Shown in pieces: positions 9,028 to 18,080 of a stretch of DNA of 64,000 nt. A program made the translations under genes and the position numbers. The stretch is taken from contig CAVUCK010000020.1 in the NCBI GenBank assembly GCA_963739975.1, positions 1 to 64,000 on the forward strand, written 5' to 3'. Position 1 is the first letter of the stretch, and each line of letters begins with the position of its first letter. A model generated the notes under the pieces. That model was given only the letters and a program-made list of their open reading frames with translations, made no database searches and had not been told where the DNA came from. This DNA comes from JALZMG01 sp963739975 (GTDB lineage Bacteria > Actinomycetota > Acidimicrobiia > Acidimicrobiales > Ilumatobacteraceae).

Positions 9028-9453
9028 TCACGTGGCGCCCGGCGGGTCGGGGAGGTCGGCTGGAGTCGTCACGGCGATCTCTTTGATCGACTGGCGGAAG
9101 TCGGCCGTGTTGGTGGTGATGAAGCGGTCGGCGCCGGCGGCGATGGCCGTGGCGAGATGTACCGCGTCGACGGCCCGCAAGCGGTAGGTCGCCCCGAGCA
9201 CGGTGGCGAGCTCGGCCGTGAACTGATCGACCGGACGGAGATCGAGCCGACTGAGCAGCGAGGCAACGGATTCGATCTCGTCGCGAGATCCGTCACGCAT
9301 CGGCTTCGTGAGGAGCTCGGGGAGCAGCAGCACGGAGCCGACTCCGACAGGTTCGGCGTCGCCGTCGATCGCGAACAGCGCGCGGACCCGACGCCCGAGC
9401 TCGTGTCCCTGCGACGCGGCGTAGATGAGAACGTCGGCGTCGAACGCGTTCAC
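9028..9453 (-). CDS. PIN-domain toxin (VapC-like ribonuclease)
   Basis: About 141 residues. The PIN pattern of acidic residues is present: Asp residues in the N-terminal FDADVLIY, Glu in LLLPELLTKP, Asp in AVDAVHLATA and Asp in the C-terminal TNTADF. VapC-type toxins cut tRNA or rRNA when free of antitoxin. The GTG at 9453 is used as start because the residues upstream are shadow of the antitoxin gene, which ends at 9461. The pair is transcribed antitoxin first. Target RNA cannot be inferred. Confidence 0.8.
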   Translation of the reverse strand: MNAFDADVLIYAASQGHELGRRVRALFAIDGDAEPVGVGSVLLLPELLTKPMRDGSRDEIESVASLLSRLDLRPVDQFTAELATVLGATYRLRAVDAVHLATAIAAGADRFITTNTADFRQSIKEIAVTTPADLPDPPGAT

Positions 9454-9460
9454 CCGACGG

Positions 9461-9748
9461 TCACGACCGGCCTCGCGTGTTCCGTTCGCGGCGCAAGGCG
9501 GCCACCAACTCCTCCGCCCGGTCCGCGGTGATCGTTGGGACTGCCAGCCGGGAGCGCCGCCCGCGATCGATCTCTTCGCGCACCGAGGCGGCACCCGCCA
9601 GCAACGCGTCGGCACGCCGAGCGCGCAACGCGTCCGGCCGCACGACGACCGCCACGGGCTGGCCGTGCCGGGTGATGGTCACCTCCTCACCAGCGCCCAC
9701 ACGACGCACTACCTCGGGCAGCGCGGCCCGTGCCTCGCTGATCGTCAT
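9461..9748 (-). CDS. Phd/YefM-family antitoxin
   Basis: About 95 residues. The N-terminus MTISEARAALPEVVRRV with GEEVTITRHGQPVAVVV is the classic Phd/YefM fold, which binds the operator as a dimer; the C-terminal part is charged and would wrap the toxin. The ATG at 9748 is preferred over a GTG at 9760 because a GGGGTGG ribosome site lies about 7 bases before it. The toxin gene follows 7 bases after its stop. The operon is probably self-regulated through the palindromic site at 9769-9794. Confidence 0.8.
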   Translation of the reverse strand: MTISEARAALPEVVRRVGAGEEVTITRHGQPVAVVVRPDALRARRADALLAGAASVREEIDRGRRSRLAVPTITADRAEELVAALRRERNTRGRS

Positions 9749-9768
9749 CGAGGTGCCCACCCCGAAAA

Positions 9769-9794
9769 TGTACGTCTACGTACGCTTGCGTACA
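9769..9794. promoter_or_regulatory. Probable antitoxin operator (imperfect palindrome)
   Basis: A 26-base imperfect inverted repeat that begins TGTACG, has TACGTACG at its centre and ends CGTACA. It lies about 20 bases upstream of the antitoxin ATG at 9748. The three spaced GTACG/CGTAC units are what a Phd/YefM dimer pair would bind to repress its own operon. This role is inferred from position and symmetry. Confidence 0.55.
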
Positions 9795-9873
9795 ACTCGG
9801 CGCGAACAGTTCGCTCGTGCGCGTGCGCTCCGATGAGGTACAGTTTCCCGTGTTCAGGTAGGGAGGCAGTTCG

Positions 9874-9900
9874 ATGGCCCAGCAGGAGGAGCAGTGGTGA
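9874..9900 (+). CDS. Possible 8-codon leader ORF
   Basis: ATG at 9874 reads MAQQEEQW and stops at TGA 9898-9900. It has its own GGGAGG ribosome site at 9861-9866, with 7 bases spacing, and its stop overlaps the GTG start of the LPxTG protein gene (GTGA). The in-frame GAGGAG codons also serve as the ribosome site of that gene. It may couple or tune translation of the downstream gene; chance cannot be excluded for so short a frame. Confidence 0.35.
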   Translation: MAQQEEQW

Positions 9901-10178
9901 AGCACCGTGTGCTGATCGGGGCGGCGATCGCCGCGTCGAGTTTCGCGCTCGTACCCGCTGGGCTGGCTGCGGCGGACGACCCGCCGCCGGACGAGGCCTA
10001 CCCGCCGGCCGCAACCACGACGCCGGTCGTCGCACCGACCACCGTCCCGCTCCCGCCCACCGGCGCCGACGGCGCCGACACGTGGTTGAAGGTCGGCGCC
10101 GGTGCCATCCTCGTCGGCGGCGTGCTCGTGGCGGCGACCGCCCGTCGGCGGCACACCGCGTCAGCCCCGGCGACCTGA
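9897..10178 (+). CDS. Small LPxTG-type cell-wall-anchored protein
   Basis: About 93 residues: a signal peptide (VKHRVLIGAAIAASSFALVPAGLAAA), a short Pro/Thr-rich spacer, then LPPTG, a C-terminal hydrophobic segment (VGAGAILVGGVLVAAT) and a positively charged RRRH tail. This is the standard sortase sorting signal, so the mature peptide of about 35-40 residues would be linked to the wall. Two adjacent GTG codons are possible; I prefer 9897 because AGGAGG at 9884-9889 is 7 bases before it. No sortase gene is in the window. The function of the mature peptide is unknown. Confidence 0.75.
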   Translation: MKHRVLIGAAIAASSFALVPAGLAAADDPPPDEAYPPAATTTPVVAPTTVPLPPTGADGADTWLKVGAGAILVGGVLVAATARRRHTASAPAT

Positions 10179-10216
10179 CGCCGGCGAACGCCGGACATCC
10201 GTCAGTCCAACGACCC

Positions 10217-10942
10217 TTGCCGCGGCGCGTCTTCGTCGACGTCGGCGCCCATCTCGGCGAGACGCTGGAGGAGGTCGTCCGTCCGCGCTGGCGGTTCGAT
10301 CGGATCTGGACGTTCGAACCTGCGTCGTCCTGCCTCCCGTCGATTCGCCGGTTCGTCGACGGCCGCGTGGAGGTGGTCCCTGCCGGGTGGTGGACGTCAA
10401 CGACGACGATGGAGCTGCACGATCCGGGCGCGATCGGCGCCAGCGTCGCCGCCGAGAAGGCGCTCACGGACGAGGTCGAGCAGTGCCAGTTCATCGACGC
10501 CGCGGTGTGGATCGACGAGCACCTGCGCGACGACGACACGGTGTGGCTGAAGCTCAACTGTGAAGGCGCCGAATGTGACGTCCTCGAGCACCTGCTCGAT
10601 GCCGGCGCCATGTCGAGGATCGACCACGTGCTGGTCCACTTCGACGTCGAGAAGATCCCGTCGATGGCCCACCGCGCCGCCGTGACGAGACGCCGACTCG
10701 ACGCCGCCGGGGTCGATTACGTCGAGCCGTCGAGGGTGTTCTTCGGTCGCAGCCACGCGGCCAAAACCGCCAACTGGCTGGCCTGGACCGAGGCCGAAGG
10801 CCTGCCGCGACTGCGCTACACCCACCTCAACCGGGTGATCTTCCGGGCTCGTCAGCTGCTGTACCCGGCGAAGGTCCGCGTGCACCGGTGGTTGTCCGAC
10901 CGCCGCCGTTCCCGCCATGTGGGGCGGTCTCCAGCCGGCTGA
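10217..10942 (+). CDS. FkbM-family methyltransferase
   Basis: About 241 residues. The N-terminal VFVDVGAHLGETLEE is a SAM-binding motif I, followed by WTFEPA (the FkbM Glu-Pro) and VWLKLNCEGAECDVLEHL, which is the KxDxEGxE-type core of the family. FkbM enzymes O-methylate sugars or other hydroxyls and are common in polysaccharide loci. The start is uncertain: no ATG or GTG fits, and I use TTG at 10217, giving a protein that begins just before motif I. It follows the LPxTG gene by 38 bases and converges on the glycosyltransferase at 10827. Confidence 0.7.
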   Translation: MPRRVFVDVGAHLGETLEEVVRPRWRFDRIWTFEPASSCLPSIRRFVDGRVEVVPAGWWTSTTTMELHDPGAIGASVAAEKALTDEVEQCQFIDAAVWIDEHLRDDDTVWLKLNCEGAECDVLEHLLDAGAMSRIDHVLVHFDVEKIPSMAHRAAVTRRRLDAAGVDYVEPSRVFFGRSHAAKTANWLAWTEAEGLPRLRYTHLNRVIFRARQLLYPAKVRVHRWLSDRRRSRHVGRSPAG

Positions 10943-11911
10943 ACGGCGCCTGCTCGTCGGGAGGGTCGACGGTGCGGCCCGATCCCACACCGTCCTCGTC
11001 GCTGACGAGCCGCCGGTACCAGCGACGGCGCAGTGGCGGAACGCAGAGCGCGAGCAGGCGGACGTGGTGGCGAAGGCGTCCGGGTTCGGACCGCGCCGCG
11101 GACCACTGGCAACGCATGGCGTCGGCGGGGCGTCCGCCACGCGCGTACTGGACGGCGGCGATCGCCCACGATGTAGCCGAGCGCGGCGCGAGACCGTTCG
11201 ACGAGGGCGCGATCTGTGCGCAGAATCGTCACGGTGGCGGCGGCGCGGGCAGTGTGGTCGTGTCGCTGCGCTGGGGGCTGCACGTAGCGGGCGGTGATGA
11301 TTTCCGTCGCGACGATGCGCCGGCCGAGGCATCGGGCGGCGCGCGGCGAGGCGCATGCCGAGCTCCGTGTTCTCGCCGAACGGGAGGTCCTCGAGTTGCC
11401 CGCCTACGTCGCGCCACGCAGCGGTGCTGATGAGCATCGCCCCGGCCAGGAAGTTCGCCGTCACGCCTCCGAACTCGGGCCCGAGCGGTATCGGTCCGAT
11501 CGGATCGCTCGACCACGCGTCGACACGCTCGAGCGCACCGGTCACCACATCGACGTCTGTTCTGGCGCCGGCGAGCAGGCCAGACAGCCCTCCGGGCACG
11601 AGCTCGTCGTCGCTGTCGAGCGGCAACAGCCACTCGCCCCGCGCCTCGCTTGCGGCCCGGTTGCGGGCCGCCGTGACGCCGCGCGCTGGCTGGCGGATCA
11701 GGCGCACGCGGAGGTCGTCGATCGCCGTGACGCCGGCCGCGGTGCCATCCGTGGATCCATCGTCGACGACGATCACCTCGAGGGGCACACCTTCTTCGTC
11801 GAGGCAGCTCCTGATCGCCGCCACGACCACCTCTACTCGGTTGCGCACCGGGATGATGACGCTGACGATGGGCTCGCCGAACCCGCGCCCGACCTCAGGC
11901 GTGTCCGTCAT
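10827..11911 (-). pseudogene. Glycosyltransferase family 2, broken by two frameshifts
   Basis: ATG at 11911 opens MTDTPEVGRGFGEPIVSVIIPVRNRVEV, a GT2 start, with the nucleotide-binding VDDGSTDGT and the DSDDEL metal site and good sequence to GENTELGMRLAARR near 11345. From there sensible protein (RCLGRRIVATEIITARYVQ) is in another frame, and near 11170 it moves to a third frame (AAVQYARGGRPADAM, then HHVRLLALCVPPLRRRW). Third-position GC follows these jumps, so one original gene of about 340 residues is likely. The breaks may be real decay or sequencing indels. The 3' end would overlap the FkbM gene. Confidence 0.65.
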
Positions 11912-12251
11912 CCGCAAGCGTGTTGAGTGGGCCTCATCCTCGGTCAAGCTCGTCGAAGGCTCCACGCGGGCCTGCGGACGCGCCGGCGCGACGATAGCTC
12001 CGTGCGAACGTCTGGTCCTCGTTGCGTCGTCTGCCGCTCGCCCGGCACGCTCGCGGAGCACGTCTCGGGTCGCCGCCGATGGGACGACGCGCGGTGGACG
12101 GTGCTGTGTTTCGTCGCCTGGCACGAGGCACGGACGAGCTGAGTCCCGACCTTCGATGACTCGAGCCGCGCGTCGCGCACGGTTCGCATCGCCCTCGACG
12201 GCGACACCCAACGGCCTCACCGGCAGCTAGGCGCCCGTAGCATCGCGCGGC
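11912..12251. other. Intergenic region without a recognisable gene
   Basis: A 340-base stretch between two divergent GT2 genes. Open frames here are arginine-rich and have no family pattern, so I regard them as shadows. It must contain the promoters of both genes, but I see no clear promoter or palindrome. Confidence 0.5.
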
Positions 12252-13115
12252 TTGCCCGAGACGATCGACGCCCCGTTCCTGACGGTCATCATCCCGACAT
12301 GGAATCGCTCGGCGCGGCTCGATGCCTGTGTCCGATCCCTGTTCCAGCAGACCTATCCACGGGAGCGATGGGAGGTCGTGGTCTCCGACGACGGCTCGAC
12401 CGACGACACGGCGGCCATCGTCGCCGGGCTGGAACGCGATGCGCCGGTCCAGGTTCGGCACGTGGCCGGCAACCACCGGGGTGCGAACGCGGCTCGCAAC
12501 AACGGCATCGCAGCTGCCCGTGGGGATGTGTTCGTGTTCCTCGACGACGACGAGCTCGCCCCGCCGTCGCACCTTGGGGTCATCGCCCGCCACCTCGCGG
12601 CACGGCTCGACGTCGCCGGCGTTGGCGGACCGTACGAGGACGCGGGCGACTCTCGGGTTCGAACGTGCGCGAGCTGCGCGCTCGGCGCGTCTCGCCTCGC
12701 TCCCGACGAGCTCAGCGTCGTCGGCGAGCTCTTGGGCGGGAACATGGCAATCAGGCGGAGTGCGATCGAATCCGCTGGGCTCTTCGACGAAGCCCTGAAG
12801 GGACGTGGCGAAGAGACGGAGTGGTTCGCGCGGTCGCCGGCGTCGTTCTTGTACGACCCCGCCCTCGTCATCCGCCACCGGCGCGACGACACCGGCCTAC
12901 TGGAGCTGTGTCGCCGGCAGTTTCGTGAGGGTCGCGGGCTTGCCCGCGCGCAACGGGCGCGCGGCAAGTGCTACCGCCCCAGCCCAGTCCGGATCGTCCG
13001 TTTCGCCGGCCATTTCGTTCGGCGGCGGTGTGCACGCGGTGCCGTGCTTGCGGCGAGGGAGCTCGGCGCGACGCTCGGCTGGCTGCTGCTGCACCTCGGC
13101 CGTCGCGAACGCTGA
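12252..13115 (+). CDS. Glycosyltransferase family 2
   Basis: 287 residues with the GT-A pattern: FLTVIIPTWNRSARLDACVRSL at the start, VVSDDGSTDDTAAIV for the nucleotide, FLDDDELAP as the DxD-type metal site, and GGNMAIRRSAIESAGLFDE plus GRGEETEWFAR further on, with the family ED/EE catalytic region. It would transfer one sugar in the cytoplasm, possibly a rhamnosyl- or galactosyl-type transfer, but the donor is unknown. A TTG at 12252 is the only start near the N-terminus. Unlike its neighbours it reads through without frameshift. Confidence 0.8.
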   Translation: MPETIDAPFLTVIIPTWNRSARLDACVRSLFQQTYPRERWEVVVSDDGSTDDTAAIVAGLERDAPVQVRHVAGNHRGANAARNNGIAAARGDVFVFLDDDELAPPSHLGVIARHLAARLDVAGVGGPYEDAGDSRVRTCASCALGASRLAPDELSVVGELLGGNMAIRRSAIESAGLFDEALKGRGEETEWFARSPASFLYDPALVIRHRRDDTGLLELCRRQFREGRGLARAQRARGKCYRPSPVRIVRFAGHFVRRRCARGAVLAARELGATLGWLLLHLGRRER

Positions 13116-13249
13116 GCCCGTGACCGAGAGTCGTGGTCTGACGGGTCCGCGTCCCGCCGGCGCGTCCGTCTACCGTGTCAGTGCCCGCATACCCGTTGCC
13201 CGCTCCATGTCTGGCGATTCCGCCGCCTCGTAGCCGTGGGATCGGTACA

Positions 13250-14150
13250 TGTCTGCGCGACGGCACAGCACTGAGGCGCCGAGCGGTTCGCGCTCGATCG
13301 GGTCGGCGCGATGTGCGAGTGGGGTGACGACGCCCGAGCTTTCGCACTGTGGGACGGAGGCCCGCCGACGCGACTCGACGTCCCCGTGCTCGGCAATCGC
13401 CCCTCCGCGCTCCGGACGCTGTCGCAACTCCGCGCTGACGTGCCGAGGGCGGCAATCGCCGTCCCACGGGTCCTCGGCGCTCGCCGCGTGCGCCGCCGCG
13501 CTGGTCGGGCGGTCTCATTCATCTACTGCGGCATTTGGGATCCCGCGTACTGCGCCCGTTGCGCCGCCGTCGGGCGCAGGTCGACGTGCTGCTCCGGCGG
13601 GCGGCTGCCGTCGTGGTGATGTGCTCGGAGGACGCCGAGGTCATGGCGCTCCTTGGCGCGCTCAGTCCCGAGAAGGACCCAGCGGCGGCGGTGCAAGCGA
13701 TGACGTCGATGCCATCGGCGACGCTCCTCGTGATCGGCGTCGGGAGGTTTGCGGGCCAAAGTCGCCGACCTCGCTGAGCACCTGCTGCCGGGTCGGCACA
13801 GGATGATCGGTGCGGTCGCCGAGCCGCGGACTGCGCTTGCCGGTGCGAACGTGCTGCTGCTACTGAGCTTGACCGATGGCGTGCCGAGCGCACCGCTGGA
13901 GGCTTGGCTGTTGGGCAGCCCCTCGGTCGTCACTCGCGTCGGTGGCGCGCCCTTGACGGTCGACGATGGCCGGAGCGGCGTGGTCGTCCCGCCGGGCGAT
14001 CCGGAGGAAATGGCCGCCGCGCTCGTGCATGTGCTCGCCGATGCGGCGTCGATTGAACGGTCAGCCCGCCACGACGTCAGCACCACCTTCACATCCCGGC
14101 GTCAGCGGCAGCCTGGCTCGAGCCCTGTGACGACGTTGCGCGCTGTCGAT
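13250..14150 (+). pseudogene. Decayed glycosyltransferase family 4 gene
   Basis: Pieces of a GT4 protein lie in three frames. The first (from about 13311) reads ARAFALWDGGPPTRLDVPVLG. The second (about 13535-13745) holds RRAAAVVVMCSEDAEVMALLGALSPEKDPAAAVQ and SATLLVIGVG. The third (13749 on) holds LTDGVPSAPLEAWLLGSPSVVTRVGG and VVPPGDPEEMAAAL, the nucleotide-sugar motif of GT4 enzymes. About 60 residues that normally lie between the SEDAE-like and GALSPEKDP parts are missing, so at least one real deletion is present besides the frame changes. No intact start is visible. Confidence 0.6.
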
Positions 14151-14158
14151 GAGCTGCC

Positions 14159-15016
14159 TCAGGGGTACAGCGTGCCGGACTTCGCACTGCCCCACAGCCG
14201 ACCAAACGCGCGCGCGACTCGGCGGAGCCAGCGCACTCGGACGTCGGCGCGGAAGAGGAACGGCACTGCGGCGATTACCGCCCACCAGTCGGCAGCCACG
14301 TCGCGCCAGGTCCGTCGCGGCATGCCAACCTGGCGGAACTTGCGGTAGAGCCGGACCATGGCCACGCCGTAGTTGAAGTGCTGCCGGAACATGCTACGCA
14401 GGTCCCCTCGCTGCCGCTTGTGGAGGACGGCGTCGTGCACGAGCTGGACTCCGTGGCCGGCCAAACTCGCTCGCCAGCTCAGATCGACGTCCTCCGCGTA
14501 GTCCATCGTCTCGTCGAAGCCGCCGATCGCGTCGAAAACGGATGCGCGCATCCCGAAACCACTTCCCGAACCCGCGGGCAGGAATGATCCGACCTGCTCA
14601 ACGTATTCCGCCTGGTAGGTGAACCCGCGCGAGACGCCTTCGTTGACGGCGCGATACTCGTAGCGAGGCACCGCGACCTCGCACTCGTCCAAGGCGCAGA
14701 TCATCGCCGCGACGAACCCGCGCTCGATGACGTCGTCGGCGTCGAGGAACAGCAGGCTTGCGCCACGCGCGGCGCGTGCGCCGACGTTGCAGGCGTGGTG
14801 CCGCCCGGGAGCGTCCGACGCTTCGACGAGGCGGAGCGAGGGAAGCAGCGACTTGGAGGCCTCAACGACCGAGGCCGTCGAATCTCGGGAGCCGTTGTCG
14901 ACGACCACCACCTCCCACGCACCTGGCGGTTCGGCGGCCAACGCCTGCAGTTGCGCGCCGATGACGGCCTCGCCGTTCCTGCACGGGATGACGATCGAGA
15001 GCGACAATTCCCTCAT
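14159..15016 (-). CDS. Glycosyltransferase family 2
   Basis: 285 residues: LSIVIPCRNGEAVIGAQLQAL at the N-terminus, VVVDNGSRDST for the nucleotide, LLFLDADDVIERGF as the DxD metal site and GGFDETMDYAEDVDLSWR for the acceptor side. The C-terminus has a basic and hydrophobic stretch that could lie on the membrane. The ATG at 15016 overlaps the stop of the upstream GT4-methyltransferase gene (ATGA), so translation is coupled. It is intact. The sugar is unknown. Confidence 0.85.
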   Translation of the reverse strand: MRELSLSIVIPCRNGEAVIGAQLQALAAEPPGAWEVVVVDNGSRDSTASVVEASKSLLPSLRLVEASDAPGRHHACNVGARAARGASLLFLDADDVIERGFVAAMICALDECEVAVPRYEYRAVNEGVSRGFTYQAEYVEQVGSFLPAGSGSGFGMRASVFDAIGGFDETMDYAEDVDLSWRASLAGHGVQLVHDAVLHKRQRGDLRSMFRQHFNYGVAMVRLYRKFRQVGMPRRTWRDVAADWWAVIAAVPFLFRADVRVRWLRRVARAFGRLWGSAKSGTLYP

Positions 15017-16997
15017 GAGGGGTTCCGTCCGATCGCGCCGGCCATGAACGCAAGCCCTCGCGCCGCCGGAACCGACCGCTCGATCGAGTCGGTTCCTCGG
15101 ATCGCGGCACCGACGAGTGGGCGGAGCAGGCGCCGTCGTGCGTGCTTGAGGACGTACCGATCGTCGAGGAGGCTTCGACGGAGGTTGGCGCGGCTGCTCG
15201 CGACGAGATCTAGGCCGGATGCTGACAAGAGCGCACCGAGCGAGCGAGCGGTGAAGTCGCCCTCCTTGCCGACCCAGTCCCAGTAGTAGTCACCGCGCCG
15301 CCTCGCCAACGGCCGAGCAACGAGTGTGTGGACGGTGAACGACGCCGGCACGAGAACGCACACCGAGCCATTCGGTCGTGCCAACCGAGCCATGCCGGCG
15401 ACGATCGAGCCGGGGTCGGCGAAGTGCTCGATGAAGCCGGAGTTCCAGACGAGGTCGAACGATGCGTCGCGCAGTGGAGGCCGGAAGGCATCGGCGCACA
15501 CGAGCGAGCCGGAGGGGAGGTCGAGCTCTTCGAGCACAGCCCGTGCGGCGTCGAGTTCCTCCAGTCTGACGTCGACCTGGACGACGCTCGCTCCGAGCGC
15601 GACGAGCATGGCGGAGACCGGTGGGGTCGCAGCGAGGTCGCAGACTCGCCAACCGGACAACCCACGACGTTCCAGCTCCGGATGGACCCGGCGGATGAGC
15701 TGGAGCAATTGCTCTGCGGTGGCGAGGTAGAAGTGCTTCCATGGAACCTCTGCTGCCGCGTCGGCAGCCCACTCGAACCAGCGAGGCGCCAATTGCCGCA
15801 CGAGCGGCGCTGCCTGGGGAGACGGCAGCAGGGCGTCGTGCCGCTGCCGTGCGGCGGTCGCGATAGCTCGCTCGTAGCACGCGACGCGCTCGGCCGCGAG
15901 CGTCGCCGGATCGCACTCCGCCCGGACGGTCCGTCGCGCCGCCGAACCTGATTCCCGAGCTCGCTCCACGTCGAGGAGGTACGGGCGAAGCGCCGCCGCC
16001 CACGCGTCGGCATCACGACCACGAACGACGTCGATGCCGTCGCCGCTGAGCTCACTGACTCCGACGGTGTCGCCGACCACGACGGGCCGGCCGGCAGCCA
16101 TTGCCTCCGTCGCCGCCATGCCGAAACTGTCGAACTCGCTTGGCATCGCCAGTACGCGAACCCCGTCGAGCACGCGCGGCAGGGTGTGTCGGTCAACGTG
16201 GCCGGCCCAATCGACCGTGACACCAAGGCGGCCCGCTCGCGCCGCCAGCTCCGCGCGAGGGCTTCGTCGTAGGTGCGGCCAACGAACAGCAGCGTCGCGT
16301 CGACGATTTCGAGCCGTGCCATCGCATCGATCAGGAGGGCGTGGCCCTTCCGGCGCTCGACCCGACCTACGACGGCGACGGTCGGCTTCGTGCCGGCAAC
16401 ATCGCCAACGTCCTGCCAGCGGGCCCAATCCACCGGATACCGGATCAGCTCGACGGCGCGAGCGTCGAGCCAGTGCCGCGATCGAAGCGCTTCCGGCAGC
16501 AACCGAGATGGGCAGGTCGCCGCCGTCGACCGAGCGACCCCCCACTTCTCAAGTCGATCGGCGAGCCGGTCCGACAGCGTCCACGGCTCGCTGTCGAACT
16601 CCCTCGTGATCCGAAACGGTGTGTGGAGATGTGAAACGACCGGTACGTCAAGCAGGGCCGCCACCAGGAGCCCCTCGGCCATCCAATCAGGGACCTCGAC
16701 CACGTCGAATCGTCCGAGCCGCCGGAGCTCGAGCAGGGCTGAGGCGGCCGCCTCGACGCGGAGTGCCACGACCTTGCCGACCAGACGACGAACTCCCCGC
16801 GCACGAATCGTTGGCCGTCGGTGGATCAGCACGCCGTCAACCTCGATGTCGCGATGGCGCTGTCCGGGGAAGCACGACAGGACGTGCACGTCGTGACCGA
16901 GCGCGGCGATCCCTGGAGCGGCCGAGACGACATACGAGCCGATCCCCCCGAGCCCCGTGTCTGGCGGAACCTCACGCGAGACGAACAGCACCCGCAC
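15013..16997 (-). CDS. Fused GT4 glycosyltransferase-methyltransferase, one frameshift
   Basis: ATG at 16997 opens MRVLFVSREVPPDTGLGGIG, a GT4 N-terminus, with VAVVGRVERRKGHALLIDAM and LLFVGRTYDEAL. Near 16250 the frame changes, and the same protein continues with ELAARAGRLGVTVDWAGHVD, VLAMPSEFDSFGMAATEAMA and AAGRPVVVGD. After the GT4 part a second domain follows: FDLVWNSGFIEHFADPGSIVAGMARLARP is a class I SAM methyltransferase core. The total is about 660 residues. The order suggests that a sugar is added and then methylated by one protein. The break is a net one-base shift at a GCGCG run, which could be a sequencing indel. Confidence 0.72.
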
Positions 16998-16999
16998 GA

Positions 17000-17902
17000 T
17001 CAGATGAGCCCTTCGACGTCTGCCAGCCAGAGCGCGGTGTCCTCGAGCTTCGCCATCGATTCCGTCGAGAATGGCCAGCTACACAGGAGCGACTCGCCGC
17101 CCCAGCGCACGGGTCGCATCGGCCATCCCGCGCCCGGCCCTGACGGTGCCGACCACAACACGCATCCGTGGCGTAGCCCGACGGCCGACGCTAGTGCGGC
17201 GAGCTCACGTAGCGGCCCCCACGCAACTTCCACGAAGAGCAGCCGCAGCCCACGTCGGGAGCCGACGCGGTACACGATGCCGTTCGGATCGTCGGCCTCG
17301 CGCAACCGAGCCGCGCCGTATCGGTGCCCGGAGCGCTCATCGACACGCCAACGGAGCGCGCCCGGCGACCACGCCGTCGTGAGCCTCCGCGTGGACTCAG
17401 CGACGTAGTGGTCGAGCGCGTCGTCCTCGACGATCGATGCGAGCGCGCGGTGCACCGGCACGACGCCGATGCCGTGCCGGAGCGGCTCGAGTGCGATCGC
17501 GCCCCGCTTAACGTGCGAGTCGCGCGCCGCGGGCGTCGCCGTGCAGAAGATCGACTGCGGAACGGGAAGCGAACGGCAGCGCTCGACCTCATGCCGCACG
17601 AGGTCGCCGAAGATTCCCTTCCGCAGCGCACGAGGCAGGGTGCCACCATCGACGAGGCGCGACGCCACCGCGTCTCTGCCGTTGCGGCGAAGCGCCCAGG
17701 GCAGGCAGCACAGCAGGCCGGCAATGCCGTCGTCGTCGACCGCGACCCACCCGTCGGTCGCGCCCCACGGTCCCTCGAGGTGCTTCCACCTGAAGAACGC
17801 GTCGGCGAATGGTTGGCTGAACGATGCGCGCAACGCTGCGAGCACGTCGGCGTGCGGATGATCTGACAAGCGCTCGACGACGTAAGTCACCACAGGGTCC
17901 AT
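17000..17902 (-). CDS. Probable GNAT-type acyltransferase
   Basis: About 300 residues from the ATG at 17902 (MDPVVTYVVERL). The first third (FFRWKHLEGPWGATDGWVAVDDDGIAGLL) resembles the GNAT fold of acetyltransferases found in polysaccharide loci, and the rest looks like a second, more diverged half. I do not see a perfect acetyl-CoA loop, so the family call is moderate. It ends 2 bases before the GT4-methyltransferase gene and so leads a three-gene minus-strand operon. A role in acylating a sugar or lipid of the surface polymer is inferred from place only. Confidence 0.5.
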   Translation of the reverse strand: MDPVVTYVVERLSDHPHADVLAALRASFSQPFADAFFRWKHLEGPWGATDGWVAVDDDGIAGLLCCLPWALRRNGRDAVASRLVDGGTLPRALRKGIFGDLVRHEVERCRSLPVPQSIFCTATPAARDSHVKRGAIALEPLRHGIGVVPVHRALASIVEDDALDHYVAESTRRLTTAWSPGALRWRVDERSGHRYGAARLREADDPNGIVYRVGSRRGLRLLFVEVAWGPLRELAALASAVGLRHGCVLWSAPSGPGAGWPMRPVRWGGESLLCSWPFSTESMAKLEDTALWLADVEGLI

Positions 17903-18080
17903 TGCAAGGCGCGGAACGCGCGCCGCACCAGCGTAGGCGGAATGCTCGCGCCAACCCAGTGACCGTCGAGCTGGGCGCATCCAGACCCGGATCCGGGTGA
18001 ACGATCCAGATCGGCGGAACGGCGGTTCGCGCCCAGATCGGAACGGCGTGGGCGCGGCGCACGTCTGGCGCCAATGGCGA

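Noticed and set aside
11927..12142. 71-residue plus-strand frame in the GT2-GT2 intergenic region
   Set aside because: No family pattern, no ribosome site and Arg-rich composition, as in chance frames.
17996..18050. Possible further repeat sharing TTCGCGCCCAGAT with 29902-29914
   Set aside because: Only about 13 bases agree and the flanks differ, so chance in GC-rich DNA cannot be excluded.
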